In this document: positions 36,114-47,641 of the stretch, piece after piece
How the letters are laid out: every line of letters starts with the position of its first letter
Numbering within the stretch: position 1 is the first letter of the stretch
Translations under genes and position numbers: made by a program
The notes under the pieces: model-generated
What the model saw: the letters and a program-made list of their open reading frames with translations, nothing else
Told to the model about the DNA's origin: nothing
The model's database searches: none
NCBI RefSeq assembly: GCF_002845275.2
Contig: NZ_CP088149.1
Coordinates: 3,716,501-3,780,500 of the forward strand
DNA length: 64,000 bases
DNA from: Pseudomonas sp. S06B 330
GTDB lineage: Bacteria > Pseudomonadota > Gammaproteobacteria > Pseudomonadales > Pseudomonadaceae
Direction of reading: 5' to 3'

Positions 36114-36137
36114 TGGCCAATTGATATTTATTGGCCA
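36114..36137. promoter_or_regulatory. Dyad TGGCCAAT-N8-ATTGGCCA before the multicopper oxidase
   Basis: Two perfect 8-bp arms separated by 8 AT-rich bases, ending 41 bases before the oxidase ATG. Size and spacing suit a dimeric regulator in the promoter or leader. Confidence 0.5.
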
Positions 36138-36178
36138 GCGCTTAAGCCCGCGAACCCGTAGGGACCGAGGTATACGCT

Positions 36179-39598
<3,420 letters not shown>

Positions 39599-39621
39599 AC
39601 CCGGATCAGGAGGCAAACGTC

Positions 39622-40617
39622 ATGGCCGGCAACACCTGGAAGAGACTCAAGCGTTGGCTGCTGGTGCTGACGCTCGGCAGCGCGCAGTGCTCGCTTGCGG
39701 CCATCAGTGACAGCGACCCTGGGCAACAATGGGGGCGGGACTACTTTCCCAACACGCCGCTGATCAATCAGGACGGGCAGTCAGTACGTTTTTTTGACGA
39801 CCTGATCAAGGACAAGGTGGTGGCGATCAACTTCATCTTCACCACCTGCACTGACTCCTGCCCCTTGGAAACCGCGCGCTTGCGCCAAGTGCAGAAACTG
39901 CTCGGTGAGCGCGTGGGCCAGGATGTGTTTTTCTACTCGATCAGTATCGACCCAGAAACCGATACCCCCGAAGCGCTCAAGCACTACAAAGAGGCCTTCA
40001 AGATTGGCCCCGGCTGGCAGTTTTTGACCGGCAACAAGGACGACATCACCGTGCTGCGGCAAAAGCTCGGCCTGTTCATGAAGGGTGTCGACGACGGGCA
40101 AACCAAGGACCATAACCTCAGCCTGATCATCGGCAATCAAAGCACCGGGCGCTGGATGAAGACATCGCCCATGGAGAACCCCTATGTGCTAGCCGATCGG
40201 CTCGGCAAAAGCCTGCACAACTGGAAGCTGGTCAGTGCCAACACCAACGACAGTGCCGCAGCGCCCAGTGTGCGTCCGCCCAGCGCGGGCGAGCAGATTT
40301 ATCGCACGCGCTGCTCCTCTTGCCACACCCTCGGTGATACCGAGCACGCCGGAATGCGCAGCATCGGCCCCGATTTGCTCGGGGTCACCCGGCAACGTGA
40401 CCCGGTCTGGCTCACGCGCTGGATCAAGGAACCCAATCTGATGCTGGAAGAGAAAGATCCGTTGGCCATGCAGCTGTACGAACAATACAACCGTCTGGCG
40501 ATGCCGAATCTACGTTTGGGCGACCTGGAGATCTCGGCGTTGCTGACCTACCTGGAAGAAGAGACCGAACGCTTGCAGGCACGGCCAAGCCTTACAGCCA
40601 AGCACAACAACCGGTGA
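39622..40617 (+). CDS. SCO1/SenC-cytochrome c fusion
   Basis: 331 residues with an N-terminal signal sequence. The SCO thioredoxin-like domain (about 35-205) has the copper motif C76TDSC80 and His164 (KDHNLSL). After a linker a class I cytochrome c domain follows, with heme motif C231SSCH235 and a candidate axial Met in LAMPNLRL. SCO proteins deliver copper to oxidases, and the heme domain could hand on electrons. Behind the multicopper oxidase it probably metallates or serves that enzyme. AGGAGG precedes the ATG. Confidence 0.9.
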   Translation: MAGNTWKRLKRWLLVLTLGSAQCSLAAISDSDPGQQWGRDYFPNTPLINQDGQSVRFFDDLIKDKVVAINFIFTTCTDSCPLETARLRQVQKLLGERVGQDVFFYSISIDPETDTPEALKHYKEAFKIGPGWQFLTGNKDDITVLRQKLGLFMKGVDDGQTKDHNLSLIIGNQSTGRWMKTSPMENPYVLADRLGKSLHNWKLVSANTNDSAAAPSVRPPSAGEQIYRTRCSSCHTLGDTEHAGMRSIGPDLLGVTRQRDPVWLTRWIKEPNLMLEEKDPLAMQLYEQYNRLAMPNLRLGDLEISALLTYLEEETERLQARPSLTAKHNNR

Positions 40618-40644
40618 CATCACCACTATTGAGGGGATTCGCGC

Positions 40645-41112
40645 ATGGCTACCCGCCTCCTGGTATTTTCCGCGCTCTTCGCTTGCAGCACCCTGGGTAT
40701 GGCTCAGGACTATCAGCTCGGCGAGCTGCTGATCAGTAACCCGTGGTCGCGTGAACTGCCGGTCGAGCTGCCCGGTGGTTCGGCCTACTTCACCGTTAGC
40801 AATCTGGGGAACCAGAGTGATCGCCTGATCGCCGTCAGCAGCTCTCGTGCACAACAGGCCAAACTGCATACCCAGGCCGCCACGGATGTCTTGATGAGCA
40901 TGCAACATGTGGCGGTCATGGATATTCCGGCTCAGGCGCAGGTGACACTGCAACCAGGCGGCAACCATGTGATGTTGTCTGGAACCGATCAACCGCTCAA
41001 AGCTGGCGAGCAGTTCCCGCTGATGCTGGAATTCGAAAGGGCCGGCAAGGTTGAAGTGCTGGTCAACGTACAACCCGCCGAAGCACAAGACGGGCACGCT
41101 CACAGTCATTGA
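40645..41112 (+). CDS. Periplasmic copper chaperone PCu(A)C
   Basis: 155 residues, signal peptide ending near STLGMAQ. The Cu(I)-binding signature of this family (H-x10-M-x21-H-x-M) is visible: LHTQAATDVLMSM near residue 75 and GGNHVMLSG near 110. A His-rich end (HAHSH) may bind extra copper. It usually loads copper onto SCO or onto cytochrome oxidase; here the partner is the SCO-cytochrome c fusion upstream. Last gene of the multicopper-oxidase operon; the porin gene converges 25 bases away. Confidence 0.92.
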   Translation: MATRLLVFSALFACSTLGMAQDYQLGELLISNPWSRELPVELPGGSAYFTVSNLGNQSDRLIAVSSSRAQQAKLHTQAATDVLMSMQHVAVMDIPAQAQVTLQPGGNHVMLSGTDQPLKAGEQFPLMLEFERAGKVEVLVNVQPAEAQDGHAHSH

Positions 41113-41137
41113 CCAGGCATGCGCCATCACCTGTCGA

Positions 41138-42562
41138 TCAGAAGAAATTGACCGGATAATCGACAATCAGCCGGTACTCATCGGCACTGCTGTTGCCGCG
41201 GGTGTTGCCTGGCGCGGTATAGCCGTCACCCTCGCGGTGGGTGGCCCAGCGCAGGGTCAGGGACAAATCCTTGGCCGCCCCTGCAGGCACCACATACTTG
41301 AGCGCAACATCGCGCTCCCAATGCTTGGCATCCTTACCGTCAGGATTGTAGATGTAGCCATAACCGATGCTGTTGGGGTCCACGCGGGTCAAGTCTGCTT
41401 CGCCGCGTGTGTAGGCGACGATCAGTTGCATTGACGGCGCATCAAGGACGCTCAAGTTGGTTTCGTACTGCAAACGCCAGGACTTCTCGCCAGGGCCGTT
41501 GAAATCCGCAAACTGCTGGGAGTTGCTCAGATAGAGAAAAATCCGATCGTCCTGGGTGAGGTAATCAAACGGGGTTCTGCCATCGACCTTCTGCAAGCCA
41601 AGAATCAGGGTCTGTCCGTATGCCGTCGCGGCTATTCCGCCACTGTAGGTATCGTTGTCAATTCGTCCCAACTGACTGCGGCCCTGGTCGGTTGTTCTGT
41701 ACCAATGCAGGTAGGGTTTCAGGGTCAGTTGCTCCCCCACCTGGAAGCGCTCTGAAATGCCGAGGTAATACTGGTCCCAGATGTCTTCGAGCTGGCCGCC
41801 GTAAACGGTGAGCTGCAGCCCCTGAAGCGTGTTGTAACTGCCGCCGAGCCAGGCCACATGAGGACTTTCCCGGTCGGCTGTGCCCGCACCATAGGCGGTG
41901 ACCAGGTGGCTGTGCCCACTCTGGTTACGCAAACGGGTGGACTCGACAAAACCCGCGTCTAGCCACAGGTCATTCAGACTGTGGTTCTTGAGCGTTACGC
42001 CACGGTACCCCTGGGGAAACAAGCGACTGGTGCCGCTGCCGACCAGAGGATTTTCCACCAACTGATCCCCCGCCTTGACCAAGGTATCGAGGTAGCGCAG
42101 CTTGAGTGCAGCACCGGCACTGGAAAACTCATCTTCAGGCGCGCCGGATGCATCCAATGGCAGCAAACCGGCGCCACCGCTCCCTCCTCCGCCATCGAGT
42201 TTCAGGCCCAGAAAGGCATGAGCATCAACACCCACCCCAATCGGGGTATCGGTAAAGCCGGAGCGAAATGACAACAGAAAGCCTTGGGCCCACTCGGTCG
42301 GATCACGCCGCACCAAGTCCGAATGGTTATCGCGCTGAAAGTAGTAGTTCCTGAGCACACCATCCAGGCGCGAGCCCTGCACCAGGCCTGGCGCTATTGC
42401 CAGCTCGACGGCTTGGCGGTCATTGACGCCGGTGAAGATGGTGTCCTTCTGGCCCATAGCATTGTCCGCCTCAGCCGGCAGGGCCCAGAGCAGGCTCCAA
42501 CTCAGGGGCAGCAGCAGTAAACGACGATCAATAGCACCTGTAATCATCTGCAGTGCGCCCAT
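41138..42562 (-). CDS. OprD-family outer-membrane porin
   Basis: 474 residues. Signal peptide ending near LPAEAD, then an 18-strand barrel pattern: RDNHSDLVRRDPTEWAQGFL, GVGVDAHAFLGLKLDGG, RGVTLKNHSLNDLWLDAGF and the C-terminal DEYRLIVDYPVNFF with terminal Phe. OprD porins admit amino acids, aromatic acids or other small anions. The gene follows 43 bases after a MetA-pathway-type barrel gene on the same strand, suggesting a shared uptake role. Confidence 0.93.
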   Translation of the reverse strand: MGALQMITGAIDRRLLLLPLSWSLLWALPAEADNAMGQKDTIFTGVNDRQAVELAIAPGLVQGSRLDGVLRNYYFQRDNHSDLVRRDPTEWAQGFLLSFRSGFTDTPIGVGVDAHAFLGLKLDGGGGSGGAGLLPLDASGAPEDEFSSAGAALKLRYLDTLVKAGDQLVENPLVGSGTSRLFPQGYRGVTLKNHSLNDLWLDAGFVESTRLRNQSGHSHLVTAYGAGTADRESPHVAWLGGSYNTLQGLQLTVYGGQLEDIWDQYYLGISERFQVGEQLTLKPYLHWYRTTDQGRSQLGRIDNDTYSGGIAATAYGQTLILGLQKVDGRTPFDYLTQDDRIFLYLSNSQQFADFNGPGEKSWRLQYETNLSVLDAPSMQLIVAYTRGEADLTRVDPNSIGYGYIYNPDGKDAKHWERDVALKYVVPAGAAKDLSLTLRWATHREGDGYTAPGNTRGNSSADEYRLIVDYPVNFF

Positions 42563-42605
42563 GCTTGGCCAAGAAGTGGAAATGTAGCGTAGTTGACGCA
42601 GGCGG

Positions 42606-43532
42606 CTAGAACGGCAGCAGATAACGCAGCGTCAGTTGGTTGCCCTCGGAGCGATTTCTGGCACCTTGCTCGACATAGTAGTTAGCGAAAAAGCTCTGCG
42701 AGCCGTGGCGATACATCACACCGGGACCAAACCCCAGCACACGCTCTTTGGAATCTGATTGGCGCGTTCCATCAATGCGATCGGCAGAAACCTGCTGCAA
42801 CTGATAACCGGCCAAGCCCACTCGCCAGGCCTCGGACACGGCATACGACACAGCGAAGTTACTGTGAAAAGCTTCCCCTGGCTGGATGCTGTTTGCTTGC
42901 AGGTGCGCGCCTGGGTCGTCATTGCGGCTGGACCAGGCGTAGTGCAGACGGCCACTGACTTCGAGTCGATCGGTCAGCTCCCAGGTAAAGGCGTAGTGCG
43001 GACTGACCACCCAGACATTGCTGCCAACATTGATACTGGCGTCACTGTCGTAATCGCCGGTTGGCGCGGTGATCACCAGGTTCAGGCGCTGCCAATAGGG
43101 CCGCCCAAACAGCGACACCGGCGCCCACTGCAGGAGCATGGGGCTGAAAATCAGATCGCCTTGACGTGTTCGCGAGCCATCAGGGCCGCCGTCGATATCC
43201 AGATCAAGATTAACGATCGGCAGTAACACTTCGGCACCATAGTAAGCGCCGAGGATTTTGTGCTGACTGATGTAGGCAAGGTGCGGCAGCACGGTGGTGC
43301 TTTGTACTTTTTGCCGACCTGGCACCGCGTTGCCGCGAGGGTCTGTTGCATCACTGGAGCGGTAATGCTGGATCGGCAGTTCGAACAATACCCCCGGCCC
43401 GACGACGCCATCCATAAAACTTGTGTTACCTAGCGGCAACGGCGGCAAGCTGACGGCATCCGCTTGCGCCTCGGTGTTAGCGAGTGTTGTGAGGGTCGAA
43501 AACAGTACTACAGGTAGTGCGCGAGGTTTCAT
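42606..43532 (-). CDS. Outer-membrane transporter, phenol MetA-pathway family (SphA-like)
   Basis: 308 residues from the ATG at 43532 (GGAG site). Signal peptide ending near EAQADAV. The barrel resembles PF13557: GDLIFSPMLLQWAP, NLVITAPTGDYD, WVVSPHYAFTWELTDRLEVS and GPGVMYRHGSQSFFANYY, ending in LRYLLPF. Members are found in catabolic clusters for hydrophobic substrates. Pairs with the OprD porin downstream. Substrate unknown. Confidence 0.85.
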   Translation of the reverse strand: MKPRALPVVLFSTLTTLANTEAQADAVSLPPLPLGNTSFMDGVVGPGVLFELPIQHYRSSDATDPRGNAVPGRQKVQSTTVLPHLAYISQHKILGAYYGAEVLLPIVNLDLDIDGGPDGSRTRQGDLIFSPMLLQWAPVSLFGRPYWQRLNLVITAPTGDYDSDASINVGSNVWVVSPHYAFTWELTDRLEVSGRLHYAWSSRNDDPGAHLQANSIQPGEAFHSNFAVSYAVSEAWRVGLAGYQLQQVSADRIDGTRQSDSKERVLGFGPGVMYRHGSQSFFANYYVEQGARNRSEGNQLTLRYLLPF

Positions 43533-43624
43533 CCGGGTCTCCATACAGCGCACATAGGCAGCGCGCAGGAAGCTTAGGATTGCGACGACAACCGCACAAT
43601 ACCTCTAAAATCGCCCACATTGTT

Positions 43625-44044
43625 CTATTTTATGAACACTAAGAAGAGGTGAACTGCCCAAACAGTGGCAACTGCCAATTGCACAGCGAACGCGGCAAAC
43701 CTGATGAAAACCGCTGTGGTGCTTCGCGAGAGCAAGTGGACACAGGACTGGATCAGTCGCGCGCCGAGCAACGTATAGGCCAAAGGATCCGTGATCGCTG
43801 TTTGTCCCGTGATCAACGCCAACAGCAACAAACCACCGAAAATCGGCAGCCCTTCCACGCAGTTTGCGTGCGCCCGCGCCAAGCGTTGCATGAAGGGGGA
43901 AAGATTGCCGTTGTCCGGTCTGAACTCATTGGCGGGCACGCCTTTGAACATCACCAGATACCCTCGCAGCAGCTCCATCAGAATAAGCAGTGCCAACGCC
44001 CACGCGATGAATCCGACCAACGTAATTGCGCTTGGGTTTGCCAT
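43625..44044 (-). CDS. MAPEG-family membrane protein
   Basis: 139 residues from the ATG at 44044 (GAGGG site), with four membrane helices. The MAPEG pattern is clear: RGYLVMFKGVPANEFRPD near residue 30, then RLARAHANCVEGLPIF, and LLGARLIQSCVHLLS. MAPEG proteins include glutathione transferases and peroxidases of membranes; bacterial members are mostly uncharacterised. The 35-base gap to the upstream gene suggests co-transcription. Confidence 0.88.
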   Translation of the reverse strand: MANPSAITLVGFIAWALALLILMELLRGYLVMFKGVPANEFRPDNGNLSPFMQRLARAHANCVEGLPIFGGLLLLALITGQTAITDPLAYTLLGARLIQSCVHLLSRSTTAVFIRFAAFAVQLAVATVWAVHLFLVFIK

Positions 44045-44079
44045 TGGAGTGCCCTCTTGAGCGTCATGCAATTAGCCGA

Positions 44080-44655
44080 TCACTGCCGATCTCGCCAACG
44101 ATCCGAATCGTAGACAAAAGAATCACCCAGGATGCTGTCATAGCGGACCAGCAGGCGTAATCGCGCCTTGGCTACGGCCATGATGGCTGCCGGCTCATGG
44201 TTTTCGAGCAGCACGGTAGAGGTAATGAATTTCTTACCCGGCGGAATGAATTCACCGACGATAAACAGCTCAGCGTGCTGCTCATAAGGGATATCCCCGA
44301 GCAACAGTCTGCTGGCTTCCTCCAACAAATCCGGCCCCTCGCCCAGCATTTGCTCGCCATCCACCCAGAGGCTGACCTCGCGAATGATCGCCGGCCCCAG
44401 GCCATTGTTCTCCAGGGTGTAACTATAGGTTTTGGCTTTCACATCGGTGCTGTTCCACGCCGATAGATGGGGCGTAGCCATGCGCCGATTGTGCAACTCG
44501 TGCATTTTTATTTGCCTGGCACTAAAGCGCACGGCAATGCAGGCGACGAACACCGAAGCAAACGCCGCCAAGGCCGTCAACAGCGTTGACACCTGAGACC
44601 ACCAGCCTTCCTGGGCCGCTACGACGTACACCACATAATCCTGAAGAGGTTCCAT
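44080..44655 (-). CDS. Hypothetical membrane-anchored protein (191 aa)
   Basis: From the ATG at 44655 (GGGA upstream). One membrane helix (about residues 18-45, STLLTALAAFASVFVACIAV) is followed by a beta-rich soluble domain with the pattern YTLENNGLGPAIIREVSLWVDG, seen in many uncharacterised proteins with a single anchor. The soluble part is probably cytoplasmic. Upstream of and likely co-transcribed with the MAPEG gene. Confidence 0.75.
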   Translation of the reverse strand: MEPLQDYVVYVVAAQEGWWSQVSTLLTALAAFASVFVACIAVRFSARQIKMHELHNRRMATPHLSAWNSTDVKAKTYSYTLENNGLGPAIIREVSLWVDGEQMLGEGPDLLEEASRLLLGDIPYEQHAELFIVGEFIPPGKKFITSTVLLENHEPAAIMAVAKARLRLLVRYDSILGDSFVYDSDRWRDRQ

Positions 44656-44835
44656 GCGGTTTATCCCAGCGAATTTGCGGGGCGCCAATGCATCCCTCGT
44701 CGCTAGTCAGCAGCATAGCAATGCGCAAGTGGCAACGAAGGGTCTACGCTCAATACCTGTCCATTCACCTTTATGAGTGAGCGTCTGTGCCTGCAGCGAC
44801 AGGCAAAATCCCTATCATGGATCGAGGTCCCCCCT

Positions 44836-46068
44836 ATGCCGTTGTCCCGCTTCCCCTTGTCTACAGCCCTTGCCCTGTCTCTTACCTGTCTTACCACCCA
44901 TGCCGCCGAACCCTCGGCCGACGTGCTACTCAAGCAAGCACAAGCCGAGCGCCCAGGGTATCTGGAGACCTTAAAGACCCTGGTTGCAGTTGATACCGGC
45001 ACCGGCACCGAACAAGGCCTGAATGAAATCAGCGCGCTGCTGGTCAAGCGTCTGCAAGCGTTGGGCGCCACGGTTCAGACCAGCCCGGCAACACCCTCTG
45101 TGGGCGACAACATCGTCGGCACCTTCAAAGGCAGCGGTAGCAAGCATTTTTTGTTGATGGTGCATTACGACACCGTTTTCGGCCCCGGCACCGTCGCCAA
45201 GCGCCCGTTTCGCACCGAGGGCGAACGCGCCTACGGGCCCGGTGTTGCCGACGCCAAGGGCGGCGTAGCCATGATCCTGCATGCAGTCAAGCTGCTCCAG
45301 GAGCAACAGTTCAAAGGTTATGACACCCTTACCGTGCTGTTTAACCCGGACGAGGAAATGGGCTCAGCCGGCTCCAAAACCATCATCAGCGAACTGGCCC
45401 GCAAACATGACTACGTGTTCTCCTACGAGCCGCCGGACAAGGATGCCGTGACTGTCGCCACCAACGGCATCAACCGCTTGAACCTGGAGGTCAAGGGCCG
45501 TTCCTCCCACGCAGGTTCCGCCCCGGAACAAGGGCGCAACGCTCTGACGGAAGTGGCCCATCAGATCGTCCAGCTCAAAGACCTGGGTGACCCAAGCAAA
45601 GGCACCACGGTGAACTGGACGTTGGCCAAAGCTGGCGAGAAAGCCAACATCATCCCTGCCCTGGCCACGGCTGAAGCCGACATGCGCTACTCGGATCTGC
45701 GTGAAACCGAGCGGGTGCTGGCTGACGCCAAACGCATTGCTGAGAAAAAGCTGATTGCCGACACCGAAACCACTGTCACGCTGCAGAAAGGTCGGCCACC
45801 GTTGGCTAAAAATGAGGGTTCAGAACAACTGGCGAAAACAGCGCAGCAGCTGTATAGCGAGATCGGCATGAAGATTGAGCCGATTGCCATGCGTTTTGGT
45901 ACCGACGCCGGTTACGCCTATGTACCGGGCAGCGCCAAGCCGGCAGTGTTGGAAACGATGGGCGTGGTGGGTGCGGGGCTGCATGCTGATGACGAGTACA
46001 TTGAGCTGGGTAGCGTTGCGCCGCGCTTGTATTTGACGGTGGCGATGATTATGGCGTTGTCGAAGTAA
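44836..46068 (+). CDS. M20 metallopeptidase, glutamate carboxypeptidase (CPG2-like)
   Basis: 410 residues from the ATG at 44836, with a signal peptide ending near TTHAAEP, so periplasmic. The two-zinc site is visible: LMVHYDTVFGPG (His, Asp), GPGVADAKGG (bridging Asp), PDEEMGS (catalytic Glu and Zn Glu), and AGLHADDEYI (last His). The dimerisation domain begins around GRSSHAGSAPEQGRNAL. Carboxypeptidase G2 of Pseudomonas removes C-terminal glutamate from folates; a role in periplasmic peptide or folate scavenging is likely. Confidence 0.92.
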   Translation: MPLSRFPLSTALALSLTCLTTHAAEPSADVLLKQAQAERPGYLETLKTLVAVDTGTGTEQGLNEISALLVKRLQALGATVQTSPATPSVGDNIVGTFKGSGSKHFLLMVHYDTVFGPGTVAKRPFRTEGERAYGPGVADAKGGVAMILHAVKLLQEQQFKGYDTLTVLFNPDEEMGSAGSKTIISELARKHDYVFSYEPPDKDAVTVATNGINRLNLEVKGRSSHAGSAPEQGRNALTEVAHQIVQLKDLGDPSKGTTVNWTLAKAGEKANIIPALATAEADMRYSDLRETERVLADAKRIAEKKLIADTETTVTLQKGRPPLAKNEGSEQLAKTAQQLYSEIGMKIEPIAMRFGTDAGYAYVPGSAKPAVLETMGVVGAGLHADDEYIELGSVAPRLYLTVAMIMALSK

Positions 46069-46088
46069 TAGTTACCCGCCGCATGATC

Positions 46089-46116
46089 GCGCAAGGATGG
46101 GGCATGGTCCTTGCGC
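46089..46116. terminator. Hairpin in the convergent intergenic region
   Basis: GCGCAAGGA and TCCTTGCGC form a perfect 9-bp stem with a 10-base loop between the M20 peptidase and methyltransferase ends. No T-run follows, so termination would be inefficient or Rho-assisted. Confidence 0.5.
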
Positions 46117-46140
46117 AACGGGGTATCAGTGGAGACGACG

Positions 46141-46776
46141 CTAGGCGCCCGCTATTGGCTTCTTTGCAATAAAGTCAAAACGGTGCCAATGCTTGAAACC
46201 GTGCATGCACGGACCGTCCTCTTCATACACCTGGAACAGATGCAGATCCAAATCCTGGAACAACGCACGGGCTTGCGCTTGGGAATGGAAATTCATGAAT
46301 ATTCTGTCAGCCCAATCATCTCTGTCACCGAACAGGTTCCCGGCAAAAACGCCGCCCGGCTCCAGCGCCGAGAGAATGTTCGACCAGACGTCTGTGAAAT
46401 GCTCGGGATGACAGAAAGGTAAAGCCATACCGGCAAAAATCAGCGATGACGAAGGCAAGGGATACAGATATTCAAACGCCTGCGTCACTGCGTGCAATTG
46501 ACCTGCTGGGAACTCTCGACCAATTGCCTTTACCAGATTGATTGCATTCTCCTCGCGATCAATCGCGAGCACGTTCCATCCCGACTCAAGCAAAAACCTT
46601 GCGTCATTGCCACCACCGCAGCCGAGGTCCACTGCTTGCCGAAGTGGCGTATCCGTTTCAACAAGGTGTAAGGCAGATTGGAGCAGCGCTGAGGCTGGGC
46701 GGCCTTCATGATGGTCATAGTAGCTTTTCCAATTGGACGACCTGCCTGCGTTGTTGAATTCCGTTTCGCGGCTCAT
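46141..46776 (-). CDS. Class I SAM-dependent methyltransferase
   Basis: 211 residues from the ATG at 46776; the frame is open 28 codons further upstream and neither start has a good ribosome site. Motif I is AVDLGCGGGNDARFLLESG, followed by VLAIDREENAI and the PSSSLIFAGMALPF block, as in TehB-type methyltransferases. The opening W-K-S-Y-Y-D-H-H-E-G-R segment is also common in that group. The substrate is unknown. Its AT-richer upstream region sets it apart from neighbours. Confidence 0.8.
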   Translation of the reverse strand: MSRETEFNNAGRSSNWKSYYDHHEGRPASALLQSALHLVETDTPLRQAVDLGCGGGNDARFLLESGWNVLAIDREENAINLVKAIGREFPAGQLHAVTQAFEYLYPLPSSSLIFAGMALPFCHPEHFTDVWSNILSALEPGGVFAGNLFGDRDDWADRIFMNFHSQAQARALFQDLDLHLFQVYEEDGPCMHGFKHWHRFDFIAKKPIAGA

Positions 46777-46877
46777 GACCGATTTATCAGATTTTATAAG
46801 GAATTGAATATTACCGCATGCGGTACTCGGTAGGAGAGGGATTGCCGATAATGCATGCATTGCGCAGCTGCACCAAA

Positions 46878-46900
46878 AAGCCCAGCGCGGGGCTGGGCTT
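46878..46900 (-). terminator. Terminator of the 46910-47272 lipoprotein gene
   Basis: On the minus strand GCCCAGC - loop - GCTGGGC is followed by five T, 11 bases after the lipoprotein stop. A-rich bases on the other side make it weakly bidirectional. Confidence 0.75.
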
Positions 46901-46909
46901 TGGCGACGG

Positions 46910-47272
46910 CTAGGTGTTTGAACACATTAACGCAGCGTCAAGCAGCCGTCCCTTGTCATACCAGGCATCTCGTTGATAGGCAGAAAATTGATGCTGACTC
47001 CCTGCAGCGGAGACTTCAATCAGGCCTGTGGCTGTAGTGGGGTCTGTGCTATCAACAAAGAGTTTTAGCCCGTTATCTTCCTTTACCGTGTAAGTTTTTG
47101 AACTTCCTGGAAGCTCACTTTGCACACATGCAACATAATCCCTCGAACTCTTCGCGGTAGTACCAGCGGTGTAATCATCTCCCATACGGATATCTTGATT
47201 TTGTGCACATCCAGCCAGAAAAAGGCTGACAACAAACGCCAGGATCACTTCGTTGGACGTTGAACTCTTCAT
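46910..47272 (-). CDS. Small lipoprotein
   Basis: 120 residues from the ATG at 47272 (GGAGGA site). Signal peptide with lipobox SLFLAGC. The mature part has two further cysteines (VACVQSE and ALMCSNT), similar in size and cysteine placement to the lipoprotein at 9218-9568, including a C-terminal Cys-containing helix and a GLIEVSAAGSQHQFSAYQR-type middle. The two may be distant relatives. Function unknown. Confidence 0.75.
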   Translation of the reverse strand: MKSSTSNEVILAFVVSLFLAGCAQNQDIRMGDDYTAGTTAKSSRDYVACVQSELPGSSKTYTVKEDNGLKLFVDSTDPTTATGLIEVSAAGSQHQFSAYQRDAWYDKGRLLDAALMCSNT

Positions 47273-47641
47273 ACGACATCCTCCGACTACCCCCGTTAAA
47301 AGCATTGGATTGCCTGGGATAAGACCGGCCATTTTTTGTAATAGCGTCCTACCGAGATCAAGAAACTCCACGTCCGTGAATTTTAGCTTTTGGCGTAGTC
47401 CGAAGGCATTCTCGTTCGCTATATTGATTACGCTTAATGGGCATTAAGCGGTCGGATAGCCTGCCCCTAATTGGAAGAAACGCCCCTCCTGTTCACCCAT
47501 TCCTGCCAAACGTGTTCAATTTCGTAACAAAAACCACGCCGCTCCATACCTGCAAAATCCCTCGGCTATCCCGGATACTTTTCACAGAGCTGATACTATG
47601 AAGCACAGTTATGTGAAGTTTTGATGGCTAGAAGGACTTTT

